Numbered from the stretch's first letter, positions 36,439 to 45,162 are shown. The stretch: 64,000 bases of DNA from Celeribacter arenosi (GCF_039539485.1 NZ_BAABDF010000007.1:1452163-1516162); one strand, 5' to 3'. Translations and numbers: made by a program. The notes: generated by a model from the letters alone, not told the origin.

Positions 36439-37070
36439 TCCCAGCGGACACAGACCTACGCGACACAGGCCTCGCACCCATCGGTGCGGGGCGCACACTC
36501 GTTATTGCCTGTGGTGCTCTGGCGCGGGAAATCATCGCCCTGATCGACATGAATGGGCTGACGCATCTCACGCTGACCTGCCTTCCTGCTATCCTGCACA
36601 ACGACCCAAGGAAGATACCGCAAGCCATTGAAAATGCAGTGTATAAGCACAAAGAAGACTACGACGAAATCCTAATTGCCTATGGCGATTGCGGCACAGG
36701 CGGACAGTTGCAGAGCCTGTGCGATCGCCTCGGCGTGACCATGATCGATGCCCCCCATTGCTATGCCTTTTTTGACGGAACAAAGACCTTCGCGCAGCGT
36801 GGCGAAGTCACCAGCTTTTACCTGACCGACTTCCTCGCACGCCAATTCGACGCCTTTGTGTGGGAACCTCTCGGCCTCGCCCGCTACCCTGATTTGCGCG
36901 ACGCCTATTTCGGCAATTACGAAACGCTCGTTTATCTCGCCCAAACCGAAAACGCCGACCTGACCGCCAAAGCGCGCGATGCGGCAGAACGGCTCGGCCT
37001 TGGGTTTGAACGGCGCTACACCAGCTTTGGCGACCTCGAACCCTTTCTTACAACGGGATCTGGGTCGTAG
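36435..37070 (+). CDS. DUF1638 protein associated with corrinoid metabolism
   Basis: A 211-residue protein beginning with GTG that overlaps the corrinoid gene's stop (GTGA), so the two are co-translated. Conserved cysteines stand in LVIACGALAREI, IAYGDCGTGGQL, SLCDRLG and DAPHCYAFF, which would suit metal or corrinoid contact. DUF1638 proteins recur beside corrinoid methyltransferases; their biochemical role is not established. The last 23 bp overlap the convergent Lrp gene. Confidence 0.85.
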   Translation: MIPADTDLRDTGLAPIGAGRTLVIACGALAREIIALIDMNGLTHLTLTCLPAILHNDPRKIPQAIENAVYKHKEDYDEILIAYGDCGTGGQLQSLCDRLGVTMIDAPHCYAFFDGTKTFAQRGEVTSFYLTDFLARQFDAFVWEPLGLARYPDLRDAYFGNYETLVYLAQTENADLTAKARDAAERLGLGFERRYTSFGDLEPFLTTGSGS

Positions 37071-37509
37071 ACTTGATTTCCTGCATGGAGAGAAGCGCGG
37101 TGACGTTGTAAATCGACACTTCGCCGATCAGCGCCTGATAGAACTCGTCATAGGCCTTTGCGTTGCGCACCCGCACCTTCAAAATGTAGTCGATTTCACC
37201 CGCCAACCGATGGGCCTCCAAAACTTCGGGCCGCCGCTTTAGCACCTGCAGAAATTTCTCCTGCCACCCTGCTTCATGCGCGTTCGTGCGAACAAGAACG
37301 AAGAAACATGCCTCCAGCCCGAGACTCTCGGGATCAAGGATCACGGTTTGCTGACCGATCACCCCGCCCTCACGCATTTTCTTGATCCGGTTCCACACCG
37401 GCGTCTTCGAAGACCCCACTTTTCGCGCAATTTCATCCAAGGACTGTCCTGCATCGCGCTGAAGCTCACCTAGGATTTTCCGGTCCATCGCATCTATCTG
37501 GACTGACAT
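37048..37509 (-). CDS. Lrp/AsnC-family regulator of the sulfite reductase operon
   Basis: A 153-residue Lrp-type protein: helix-turn-helix (LDEIARKVGSSKTPVWNRIKKM) and a RAM effector domain (VLEAHRLAGEIDYILKVRV). It is divergent from DUF2849-cysI-cysH, a common alphaproteobacterial arrangement in which the regulator probably answers to cysteine or a related amino acid. The start at 37509 follows AAGGGAA; the longer frame would cover the shared promoter. It is convergent with, and overlaps, DUF1638. Confidence 0.88.
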   Translation of the reverse strand: MSVQIDAMDRKILGELQRDAGQSLDEIARKVGSSKTPVWNRIKKMREGGVIGQQTVILDPESLGLEACFFVLVRTNAHEAGWQEKFLQVLKRRPEVLEAHRLAGEIDYILKVRVRNAKAYDEFYQALIGEVSIYNVTALLSMQEIKSTTQIPL

Positions 37510-37528
37510 TTCGGCATTCCCTTCATCT

Positions 37529-37565
37529 GTGGAACCTGTGTCCACCATTCCCGCCAGCGTGGAAC
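37529..37565. promoter_or_regulatory. Direct repeats GTGGAAC, 30 bp apart, upstream of the Lrp gene
   Basis: GTGGAAC occurs at 37529-37535 and 37559-37565 in the divergent lrp/DUF2849 promoter region. The 30 bp register is close to three helix turns, so the copies lie on the same DNA face, as Lrp octamers often require. Position and spacing are the only support. Confidence 0.35.
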
Positions 37566-37652
37566 AAACATCCTTATTCGCCCGCACCCATGGCGCATTC
37601 TTGGGATAATGTTCTAAATTAGACAGGAGAAATCGCAAGTCGGAAAAGAGCC

Positions 37653-37949
37653 ATGGCCCGTCCCTTTACGCCCAAAGTCATTACCGCAAACGCCCTTCTC
37701 GAAGGTGACGTCGTCTATCTCGCAGAGGACGGCGCCTGGGTGCGTCGCCTTGAGCACGCGCGCCTATTCGAGGACGCCGAAACCGCCGAGGCCACATTGG
37801 TCGCGGCTGGCGCGAACCAGATGATCGTTGGACCCTATCTTGCCGATGCAACGAAAGGTGCGAGCGGACCGGAGCCTGCGCACTTTCGCGAAGAATTCCG
37901 CCGCACCGGACCTTCGAATTATTTCCATGGCAAACAGGCGGAGCTTTAA
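37653..37949 (+). CDS. DUF2849 protein, first gene of the sulfite reductase operon
   Basis: A 98-residue protein. It begins PFTPKVITANALLEGDVVYL and continues with a compact beta-rich core (WVRRLEHARLFEDAETAEATL). The family almost always precedes cysI in alphaproteobacteria and is thought to assist sulfite reduction, but no mechanism is known. Only three bases separate it from cysI, so they are one transcript. Confidence 0.88.
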   Translation: MARPFTPKVITANALLEGDVVYLAEDGAWVRRLEHARLFEDAETAEATLVAAGANQMIVGPYLADATKGASGPEPAHFREEFRRTGPSNYFHGKQAEL

Positions 37950-37952
37950 CAC

Positions 37953-39626
37953 ATGTACGCCTATAACGACTTTGACACCGCCTTCGTGCGCGAACGCGTC
38001 GCACAATTCTCCGCACAGGTCGCACGTCGCATCGACGGCTCGCTAACCGAGGAAGAGTTCCGCCCGCTTCGCCTGATGAACGGGCTTTATCTGCAATTGC
38101 ACGCCTACATGCTGCGCGTCGCGGTTCCCTACGGCACCCTTTCGAGCGCCCAGATGGACCAGTTCGCCCATATCGCCGACACCTATGATCGCGGCTATGG
38201 CCATTTTACGACCCGCCAGAATATCCAGTTCAACTGGCCGAAACTTCCCGATGTTCCCGCGATCCTGTCCGATCTCGCGGACGTCGAAATGCATGCGATC
38301 CAGACCTCCGGGAATACGATCCGAAACGTCACGGCAGACCACTTTGCCGGTGCCGCTGCGGATGAAACGGTCGACCCGCGCCCTGTTGCCGAACTGATCC
38401 GCCAATGGTCCACCGACCACCCGGAGTTCCAGTTTCTGCCCCGCAAATTCAAGTTCGCCGTCACGGGCGCCAAAGCGGACCGCGCCGTCGTGCGCGCCCA
38501 TGACATCGGCCTCGTACTGAAGTCGCAAGACGGCGTGCTCGGCGCCGAGGTGATTGTGGGTGGCGGCCTCGGGCGCACACCGATGGTCGGAAAGGTGCTG
38601 GCCGACTTTGTGCCAATCGTGGACCTTCTGCCCTACGTCGAGGCGGTGGTGTCCGTGTGGAACCTGCTCGGGCGGCGCGACAACAAATACAAGGCGCGCA
38701 TCAAGATCACGGTGCACGAGCATGGCATTGACGACATCCGCGCCCGCGTCGCCGAACGCTATGCGCTCATCCGCCCGCAATTCAACAATGCGGCATTGGA
38801 TGAGCTTGCACGGATCGAACAATTCTTTGCCTTGCCTGAATTCATCGAGGGATCAACAAAGGCCCACGACGACGCCTACGCTTGCGACCCTGTCTATCGC
38901 TCTTGGGTCGACACGAACCTGAGCGCGCACAAAAACGATGACTATGCGATCGTAACAGTCTCGACAAAGGCACATGGTCAAACACCTGGCGATGCAACAT
39001 CTGCGCAGATGCGCGCATTGGCACAGGCTGCCCGCGACTGGGGCCATGACGAATTGCGCATCTCGCACGAACAGAACGTGATCCTGCCCCATGTGCACAA
39101 ATCGAACCTTCCGGCGTTGCATGCGGCGTTGAAATCGGTCGATCTGGCAACGGCGAACATCGGGCTGGCCTCCGACATCATCGCCTGCCCGGGCATGGAT
39201 TACTGCGCCTTGGCGACCGCGCGTTCTATTCCGGTTGCCCAACAAATTGCGACCCGGTTTGACGAACTCAAACTGGAGCACGAAGTCGGCGCGCTAAAGA
39301 TCAAAATCTCCGGTTGCATCAACGCCTGTGGTCACCACCACGTCGGGCACATCGGCATCCTTGGTCTCGACCGCGCAGGTGTGGAGAACTACCAGATCAC
39401 GCTCGGCGGCGACGGTACGGAAACGACCGTGATCGGCGAACGCACCGGACCGGGCTTTGCCTATGACGAAATCGTGCCCGCGATTGAGCGGTTGATCTAT
39501 GCCTACCTCGACCTGCGTGAAAGTGACGAGGAGACATTCCTGCAGACCTATCGTCGCCTCGGCATGGAGCCATTCAAAGGTGCGCTATACCCGCCTAAGG
39601 AAGAGGCCAAAGCCGATGCCGCATAA
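37953..39626 (+). CDS. cysI: Assimilatory sulfite (nitrite/sulfite) reductase, siroheme type
   Basis: A 557-residue ferredoxin-type reductase that makes sulfide from sulfite with six electrons. The four cluster/siroheme cysteines are in CPGMDYCALATARSIP and KISGCINACGHHHVGHIG. The N-terminal half shows the substrate segment YGHFTTRQNIQFNWP. There is no flavoprotein subunit, so electrons probably come from ferredoxin through the NADP reductase downstream. It overlaps cysH by 11 bases. Confidence 0.93.
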   Translation: MYAYNDFDTAFVRERVAQFSAQVARRIDGSLTEEEFRPLRLMNGLYLQLHAYMLRVAVPYGTLSSAQMDQFAHIADTYDRGYGHFTTRQNIQFNWPKLPDVPAILSDLADVEMHAIQTSGNTIRNVTADHFAGAAADETVDPRPVAELIRQWSTDHPEFQFLPRKFKFAVTGAKADRAVVRAHDIGLVLKSQDGVLGAEVIVGGGLGRTPMVGKVLADFVPIVDLLPYVEAVVSVWNLLGRRDNKYKARIKITVHEHGIDDIRARVAERYALIRPQFNNAALDELARIEQFFALPEFIEGSTKAHDDAYACDPVYRSWVDTNLSAHKNDDYAIVTVSTKAHGQTPGDATSAQMRALAQAARDWGHDELRISHEQNVILPHVHKSNLPALHAALKSVDLATANIGLASDIIACPGMDYCALATARSIPVAQQIATRFDELKLEHEVGALKIKISGCINACGHHHVGHIGILGLDRAGVENYQITLGGDGTETTVIGERTGPGFAYDEIVPAIERLIYAYLDLRESDEETFLQTYRRLGMEPFKGALYPPKEEAKADAA

Positions 39627-40395
39627 CGCAGCGCTCCTGCGCGAAGAATTCGGCACCGTTCAGACGCGGGTCGAGCGCCTGAATGACCGGTACGCCAACC
39701 ACTCCGCCACTTCGGTGCTGGAACTGGCGCTGCGTGACCGAGAACTGGGGCGCATCGCGCTCGTTTCGTCCTTTGGCGCGGAATCTGTGGTCCTGCTGCA
39801 CATGATTTCGGTGATGAAGCCGGACACGCCGGTCATTTTCATCGACACCGAAATGCTGTTTCCCGAAACGGTGGAGTATCAACTCGATCTGATCTCGCGC
39901 CTCGACCTGCGCGATATCCGGCGCATCCGGCCCGCACCTGCGAGCCTTGCAGCGCATGATCCAGAGGGGCTTTTGCACCGCACGGACACGGATGCCTGCT
40001 GTGATCTGCGCAAAACACGGCCCCTGCACGGCGCCCTTTCCGGCTTTGACGCCTGGATCACCGGGCGCAAACGGTTTCAGGGCGGCAACCGCGTCACGCT
40101 CGATTTTTTCGAGAATGAACTTGATGCCCGCATCAAGGTGAACCCGCTCGCCCATTGGGGCCCCGAAGACGTTCAGGACTACATCATCAACAACCGCCTG
40201 CCCCGCCACCCCTTGGTAGCGAAGGGGTATCCGTCCATCGGCTGTGCGCCCTGCACATCGCCGGTCGCCGCCGGAGAAGACCCCCGTGCGGGTCGCTGGC
40301 GCGGGTCGGAAAAATCGGAGTGCGGCATTCACTTTGTGGATGGCAAAATCGTGCGCGGCCCAATGCCCGCAGACGCAAAAGGAGACGCCGCATGA
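39616..40395 (+). CDS. cysH: Adenylyl-sulfate (APS-type) reductase CysH
   Basis: A 259-residue thioredoxin-dependent reductase that makes sulfite from APS. The PP-loop is SSFGAESVVLLHM. The [4Fe-4S] cysteines C128-C129 (DACCDLRK) and C210/C213 (GCAPCTSP) are present, and the catalytic cysteine is C236 in SECGIH. The CC...CxxC set marks the APS- rather than PAPS-using type, despite the common PAPS label. It overlaps both cysI and DUF934. Confidence 0.92.
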   Translation: MPHNAALLREEFGTVQTRVERLNDRYANHSATSVLELALRDRELGRIALVSSFGAESVVLLHMISVMKPDTPVIFIDTEMLFPETVEYQLDLISRLDLRDIRRIRPAPASLAAHDPEGLLHRTDTDACCDLRKTRPLHGALSGFDAWITGRKRFQGGNRVTLDFFENELDARIKVNPLAHWGPEDVQDYIINNRLPRHPLVAKGYPSIGCAPCTSPVAAGEDPRAGRWRGSEKSECGIHFVDGKIVRGPMPADAKGDAA

Positions 40396-40766
40396 GTGTC
40401 ATCGTTACAGACAATGGCTTCGTCGCCGACGATTTCGGCGCACAATGGCTCGATTTGCCATCGGATACTGCGCCCGAGGACTTGTCGGCCCACCTTTCGG
40501 CAGATGCGATCCGCATCGATTTCCCCTCCTTTTCGGATGGCCGCGGCTTCACGCTCGCCCGGCTCTTGCGCACATACGGTTTTACCGGTCGCCTGCGCGC
40601 ACGTGGCCATGTGATCGCCGATCAATACGCAATGGCGCGCCGGTCCGGGTTTGACGAAGTGGAAATTTCGGACGACCTCGCGGCCCGCCAACCCCAAGAG
40701 CAATGGCAATTTCGCGCGGACTGGGCGTCGCATGACTACCGCGCCCGCTTGCGCAACACCGCCTGA
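40392..40766 (+). CDS. DUF934 protein of the sulfur operon
   Basis: A 124-residue soluble protein with the family core IDFPSFSDGRGFTLARLLRTYGFTG, then HVIADQYAMARRSGFDEVEI. DUF934 proteins travel with cysI/cysH and are presumed to support sulfite reduction; the mechanism is unknown. AAAGGAG precedes the ATG, which overlaps the cysH stop (ATGA). It is the last gene of the four-gene operon. Confidence 0.88.
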   Translation: MSVIVTDNGFVADDFGAQWLDLPSDTAPEDLSAHLSADAIRIDFPSFSDGRGFTLARLLRTYGFTGRLRARGHVIADQYAMARRSGFDEVEISDDLAARQPQEQWQFRADWASHDYRARLRNTA

Positions 40767-40859
40767 CACGCCAAAAGGGCCGCGACACTGTGGCCTCTTT
40801 CGTCTGATGCAAATCAAAGATGCATTGAACACACCCTTTAAGAGAGGTCCAATTCCGCA

Positions 40860-41696
40860 ATGACCGAGCAAACCGCCGTGACCGAAATGAAATCCAAACC
40901 CGTTCCCACATTGCCCGATGCCGCCGAGGTACTCGAGGTAAAACACTGGAACGACCGCCTGTTCTCATTCACCGTCGCGCGCCCTCAAACCCTGCGCTTT
41001 CGCTCCGGTGAATTTGTGATGATCGGACTCATGGGCGATGTGAACCCGAAGACGGGGAAACCGAAACCGCTCCTGCGCGCCTACTCCATTGCCTCGCCGT
41101 CATGGGAAGACCACCTCGAATTCTACTCGATCAAGGTGCAGGATGGCCCCCTGACATCGCGCCTCCAGCACATCCAGCCGGGCGACCAGATCATTCTGCG
41201 TCCCAAACCGGTCGGCACGCTGGTCGTCGATGCGCTTTTGCCGGGCAAGCGTCTGTGGTTCTTTGCCACTGGAACGGGCATTGCCCCTTTTGCCTCTCTG
41301 ATGCGCGACCCCGAAGTGTTCGAGAAGTTCGACGAAGTCATTCTGATGCACACCTGCCGTGAGGTGAGCGAGCTGGAATACGGGCGCCAATTGGTCGAAA
41401 CGATTAAGTCCGACGAGATGCTGTCGGAAATCGAACAGGGCAAGCTGCGCTATTACCCGACAACGACCCGTGAAGAGTTCCACCACATGGGGCGCGTCAC
41501 GGACAATCTCAGCTCGGGCAAGGTGTTCAAAGATCTCGGCATCGACCCGATCAACCCTGAAACTGACCGCGGCATGGTCTGCGGCAACCTCGCCTTCAAC
41601 AAAGACATCATGGCCATCCTTGATGGTTTTGGTCTGCGCGAGGGCGCGAATTCGGAACCCAAGGAATACGTCGTTGAGAAGGCGTTCGTAGATTAA
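40860..41696 (+). CDS. fpr: Ferredoxin-NADP reductase
   Basis: A 278-residue bacterial-type FNR. The FAD motif is LLRAYSIASPSWEDHLEFYS and the NADP part FFATGTGIAPFASLMRDPEV, with CGNLAFNKDIMAIL near the end. It lies 93 bp after the sulfur operon on the same strand and may feed electrons to the ferredoxin-type sulfite reductase, which is inference from position. It ends at a strong terminator. Confidence 0.92.
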   Translation: MTEQTAVTEMKSKPVPTLPDAAEVLEVKHWNDRLFSFTVARPQTLRFRSGEFVMIGLMGDVNPKTGKPKPLLRAYSIASPSWEDHLEFYSIKVQDGPLTSRLQHIQPGDQIILRPKPVGTLVVDALLPGKRLWFFATGTGIAPFASLMRDPEVFEKFDEVILMHTCREVSELEYGRQLVETIKSDEMLSEIEQGKLRYYPTTTREEFHHMGRVTDNLSSGKVFKDLGIDPINPETDRGMVCGNLAFNKDIMAILDGFGLREGANSEPKEYVVEKAFVD

Positions 41697-41731
41697 CTAA
41701 ACGCCATAAATCACTGACTAGGAATGCAAAA

Positions 41732-41757
41732 AGCCCCGCCGATTTGGCGGGGCTTTT
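41732..41757 (+). terminator. Rho-independent terminator after fpr
   Basis: Stem AGCCCCGCC / GGCGGGGCT with a short GATTT loop, preceded by A and followed by TTTT. It lies between the convergent fpr and lipoprotein genes and may serve both strands. Confidence 0.82.
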
Positions 41758-41779
41758 CGTTAGGTGTCTGAAAGCTCTC

Positions 41780-42655
41780 TTAGAGGCTCAGAAGCGAACG
41801 TACACGTTCCAGAACGGCGTTGAGCAGATCGGGGTGGCCCGACGCGCGCTCAAGCGCAGTAGAAATCGTGGTTTTGGATTTGTCGTCCAGCGGGGACACT
41901 TCGAGCATCGCTTTGGCTTTGTCGAGGTCGAAACCTTCGGCAGAGAACACTTCCGCAGCAGCAGCTGGATCAAAAGACATCGCGGTCGCGTCGGCAGCCA
42001 TGTCGCCTGCGCCTTCAGTTGCGTCGGTCGCGGCATCGGTTACAGCGTCGGCTGCATCGCCAGCGGCATCCACAGTCGCGTCGACCGCATCACCAGCCGC
42101 ATCTGCAGCACCTTCGGCCATATCGCCAGCAGCTTCCATTGCGTCGCCTGCTTTTTCGGCAACGGCGTCACCGGCTGCATCGACAGCACCCGCAGCAGCA
42201 TCAACTGCATCGGACGCGGCATCTGCGGCATCGGTTGCCATATCTGCGGCAGCATCGGCTGCACCGCCCGCAACATCACCCGCAGCGTCAACGGCATCGC
42301 CTGCAGCTTCGGCAGCTGTGTCAGCCATGTCACCCGCGGTTTCAAGCGCGTCACCAGCTGCTTCGGTTGCAGCAGCAGCGGCATCGCCTGCGGTTACGGT
42401 CACAGCGTCAGCTGCATTTTCAACGGCTTCACCAGCGGCTTCAACAGCATCACCGGCTGCTTCAACGGCGCCTTCGGCGGCATCGGTCACAGCGTCGGTT
42501 GCGCTTTCAAGAACACCGGCCACACCTTCGCTGGCTTCTTCAACCGCAGTTGCGGCTGCATTGCCAGTTTCGGCGGCTGTTTCTTCTTCTTTGCAAGCTG
42601 CAAGGCTAAGCGCGAGACCAGTGATTACGGCACCAGCAAGAATTCGTTTTTGCAT
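41780..42655 (-). CDS. Alanine-rich repeat lipoprotein (LEA-like)
   Basis: A 291-residue protein. A lipoprotein signal ends LALSLAAC (C21). Residues 25-235 are almost only Ala, Asp, Glu, Gly and Val in irregular 7-11-residue units such as AAGDAVEAAGEAVENAADAV, typical of amphipathic helical, LEA-like or membrane-surface proteins. The C-terminal 55 residues are ordinary sequence (FDLDKAKAMLEVSPLDDKSKTTISTALER), probably a folded helical domain. It would be membrane-anchored in the periplasm. It is divergent from infC. A stress or envelope role is inference. Confidence 0.8.
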   Translation of the reverse strand: MQKRILAGAVITGLALSLAACKEEETAAETGNAAATAVEEASEGVAGVLESATDAVTDAAEGAVEAAGDAVEAAGEAVENAADAVTVTAGDAAAAATEAAGDALETAGDMADTAAEAAGDAVDAAGDVAGGAADAAADMATDAADAASDAVDAAAGAVDAAGDAVAEKAGDAMEAAGDMAEGAADAAGDAVDATVDAAGDAADAVTDAATDATEGAGDMAADATAMSFDPAAAAEVFSAEGFDLDKAKAMLEVSPLDDKSKTTISTALERASGHPDLLNAVLERVRSLLSL

Positions 42656-42850
42656 AGACTTTTCCTCGTTTTTCTTTGGGAAAAATCGTGTTTCCCTAGC
42701 CAGCGATATGGCATGCTGCGCTGCCAAAGAAAAGGGGATATACCCTGCCCGCTTCCCCCTTGCGGAATGCGGCTCAAAAGGCAGTTGAAAGCACGGGGCT
42801 TTCGCCCTATTTTCGCGCAGAATTACAGAAACAACCAATAGGAGCCCACC

Positions 42851-43402
42851 ATAGCCCGTAGACCCCACAACGCCCCGCCGACCAGAGACACCGGACCGCG
42901 CATCAATGATCGCATTCGCTCGCCGGAAATTCGTCTTATCGGAGCCGAGGGTGAAAACCACGGCGTGGTGACCCCCACGCGCGCCATGGAACTTGCCGAA
43001 ATTGCCGGTCTCGATCTCGTCGAAATCTCGCCGAACGCCGAGCCGCCAGTTTGCAAGATCATGGATTTCGGAAAGTTCAAATACGAACAGCAAAAGCGCG
43101 AATCCGAGGCCCGCAAAAAACAGAAGATCATCGAGATCAAAGAGGTCAAATTCCGGCCTGGTACCGATGTGCACGACTATGACGTGAAGATGCGCAACGT
43201 CTTCAAGTTCCTTGAAAACGGCGACAAGGTCAAAGTGACCCTGCGTTTCCGTGGCCGTGAAATGGCGCACCAGGATCTGGGACGTCAGCTTCTTGAACGT
43301 GTTGCAGACGACGTGAAGGAAATCGGCAAGATCGAAAACATGCCGAAGATGGAAGGCCGCCAGATGGTCATGATGGTTGGCCCGTTGCCTGCCAAAGGCT
43401 GA
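42851..43402 (+). CDS. infC: Translation initiation factor IF-3 with an AUA start
   Basis: A full-length IF-3 of 183 residues: N-domain (RINDRIRSPEIRLIGAEGENHG), linker helix (KFKYEQQKRESEARKKQK) and C-domain (VHDYDVKMRNVFKFLENGDKVKVTLRFRGREM). The frame is closed by TAG at 42839-42841. The only start that gives a complete N-domain is ATA at 42851, six bases after AGGAG; the next canonical start is GTG at 42965, which would delete 38 conserved residues. IF-3 rejects non-canonical starts, so this would give autoregulation, as with AUU in E. coli. Confidence 0.93.
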   Translation: MARRPHNAPPTRDTGPRINDRIRSPEIRLIGAEGENHGVVTPTRAMELAEIAGLDLVEISPNAEPPVCKIMDFGKFKYEQQKRESEARKKQKIIEIKEVKFRPGTDVHDYDVKMRNVFKFLENGDKVKVTLRFRGREMAHQDLGRQLLERVADDVKEIGKIENMPKMEGRQMVMMVGPLPAKG

Positions 43403-43434
43403 CGCTACCACATCGACCTTTGCGAAAATGATCA

Positions 43435-43463
43435 CCCCCGCCCTTTTCGGAGCGGGGGTTTTT
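43435..43463 (+). terminator. Rho-independent terminator of infC
   Basis: Stem CCCCCGC / GCGGGGG with a ten-base loop, followed by TTTTT. It lies between the convergent infC and transporter genes. Confidence 0.85.
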
Positions 43464-43488
43464 CTTTGCGCACGCCCTGTGGTGGCGA

Positions 43489-45162
43489 TCACATGGCCAC
43501 GCCGGAGAGCAAGAGAACGAGCACCTGCGCCATCATGATACGCAGGAACATAACCAGCGGATAAACCGACACATATCCCACCGAGGCCGCGCCAGAGTTG
43601 CTCATCGACACCGCGAAGGCCAACGCAGGCGGGTCCGTCATCGATCCGGCGAGCACGCCACATAGCGACAGATAATTGAACTTGGCGAACACCCGCGCCA
43701 CGAAACCGACAACCAATAGCGGTATCGCCGTGATCGCAACGCCATAGCCCATCCACGACAACCCGTCGCCGTTCAGGATTGTGTCGAGGAACCGGTCACC
43801 GGCGACGATCCCGACCACAGCCAGAAACAGAACGATCCCGAATTCGCGCAACGCATGGTTGGCCGTCGGTGGCATCGCAAATGTGAACGGGCCGAGATGC
43901 CCCATCCGACCGAGGATAATCGCGGCCATCAGCGGCCCCCCCGCCAACCCGAGCTTCAAGGGCGCAGGCAGTCCGGGAATGGCCAAGGGAATCGACCCGA
44001 GCAGAACCCCGAGCGAAATTCCAAAGAAAAGCGCGGGGAAATTCACCTCGTCGAGGCGGGCCTTTTCGTCCCCCAAACGTTCGCGCACAGTTTCGATTTC
44101 CTGCGGTGTCCCGACGACCGTCACGATATCGCCAAAGGCCAATGTGGCCCCTGCCTGCGCAGGCAATTCGACGCCCGCCCGGTTGATCCGCGAAATCGTC
44201 ACGCCGTTTCGCTCAACCAACGCCAGTTCCCTCAGCGACCGCCCCAGCACCTTCTGTTTGGTAACAACCAGTCGCTGCCACGTCAGTCGCGATCCCTTGG
44301 TAGTGAGGGCCTGATCGGTTTTCCGACCGAGAATCATCACCATCGCGGCCAGTTTTTCAGCGGGCCCGACAATGTGCAGGCTATCGCCGAGGTGAACGAC
44401 CTGCTCGCGCGTCGGCACGACCAACTCGCCGCGTTTTTTCATGCGCGATGCAATCACGCCCGCGTCGAAGAGGTCGGGCACAGACCCGAGCGGCACACCA
44501 TCAAAGTTCGCATTGGTGACCTCCACATTGATCGCCGGCAACGAAGCCTCTCCGGTCTCACTTTCGGCACGATACGCCGCCTCTTCCGCCTCGATGCGAA
44601 TTCCCAACACAAAGCGCACCGTGAACATGGTGATAAGAATGCCCAGAATGCCGAAAGGATAGGCCATCGCGTAGCCCATGCCCGTGAGACCAATTTCATC
44701 CGCGGACAGGCCCACATCGGAAAGCGCCTGCTGGGCGGCGCCCAATCCGGGCGTGTTCGTGACCGCCCCCGACATGATACCGACCAGAACCGGCAACGGC
44801 AGGTCCGTGATCGCAAAAATCGCCAAGGTGACAGCAACGCCGGTGAACACAATTCCCATGGCGGCCAGATTGAATTTCAATCCCGACTTCGCAAAAGACG
44901 AAAAGAAGGAAGGACCGACCTGAATCCCGATTGTATATACAAAAAGGATCAACCCGAATTCCCGTATGAAATGCAGGACGTGCTCGTCGAACCCGATCCC
45001 CGCTCGTGCGGCCAAGTCACCGATGAGAATGCCGGAGAACAGCACCCCGCCAATCCCCAGTCCCACCTTTCGGACCTGAAGCTTGCCAAAAAGGAGACCC
45101 AGCGTGCCGGCCAGCGCGAGGGCGAGCGTGGTGAGAGCAGCATCGGAAAGCGGGAGAGACAT
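43489..45162 (-). CDS. AspT/YidE-type transporter with TrkA-C domains
   Basis: A 557-residue membrane protein of the aspartate:alanine exchanger family. Five or six helices at each end flank a cytosolic centre with two RCK/TrkA-C-like domains (VPTREQVVHLGDSLHIVGP; GATLAFGDIVTVVGTPQEIE). Family motifs include GIQVGPSFFSSF and PGLGAAQQALSDVG. The start at 45162 follows AAGGAG. It is probably an exchanger of small carboxylates or amino acids; the substrate is not predictable. It is a single gene, convergent with infC. Confidence 0.85.
   Translation of the reverse strand: MSLPLSDAALTTLALALAGTLGLLFGKLQVRKVGLGIGGVLFSGILIGDLAARAGIGFDEHVLHFIREFGLILFVYTIGIQVGPSFFSSFAKSGLKFNLAAMGIVFTGVAVTLAIFAITDLPLPVLVGIMSGAVTNTPGLGAAQQALSDVGLSADEIGLTGMGYAMAYPFGILGILITMFTVRFVLGIRIEAEEAAYRAESETGEASLPAINVEVTNANFDGVPLGSVPDLFDAGVIASRMKKRGELVVPTREQVVHLGDSLHIVGPAEKLAAMVMILGRKTDQALTTKGSRLTWQRLVVTKQKVLGRSLRELALVERNGVTISRINRAGVELPAQAGATLAFGDIVTVVGTPQEIETVRERLGDEKARLDEVNFPALFFGISLGVLLGSIPLAIPGLPAPLKLGLAGGPLMAAIILGRMGHLGPFTFAMPPTANHALREFGIVLFLAVVGIVAGDRFLDTILNGDGLSWMGYGVAITAIPLLVVGFVARVFAKFNYLSLCGVLAGSMTDPPALAFAVSMSNSGAASVGYVSVYPLVMFLRIMMAQVLVLLLSGVAM

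Noticed and set aside
41820..42788. Long Ser/Ala-rich and Arg/Gln/His-rich frames on the plus strand over the lipoprotein gene
   Set aside because: They are by-products of the GC-rich repeat DNA; no ribosome site or plausible fold.
41780..43756. A 658-codon minus-strand frame extending the lipoprotein gene across infC
   Set aside because: The upstream part is antisense to infC. The lipoprotein signal with its lipobox begins at 42655.
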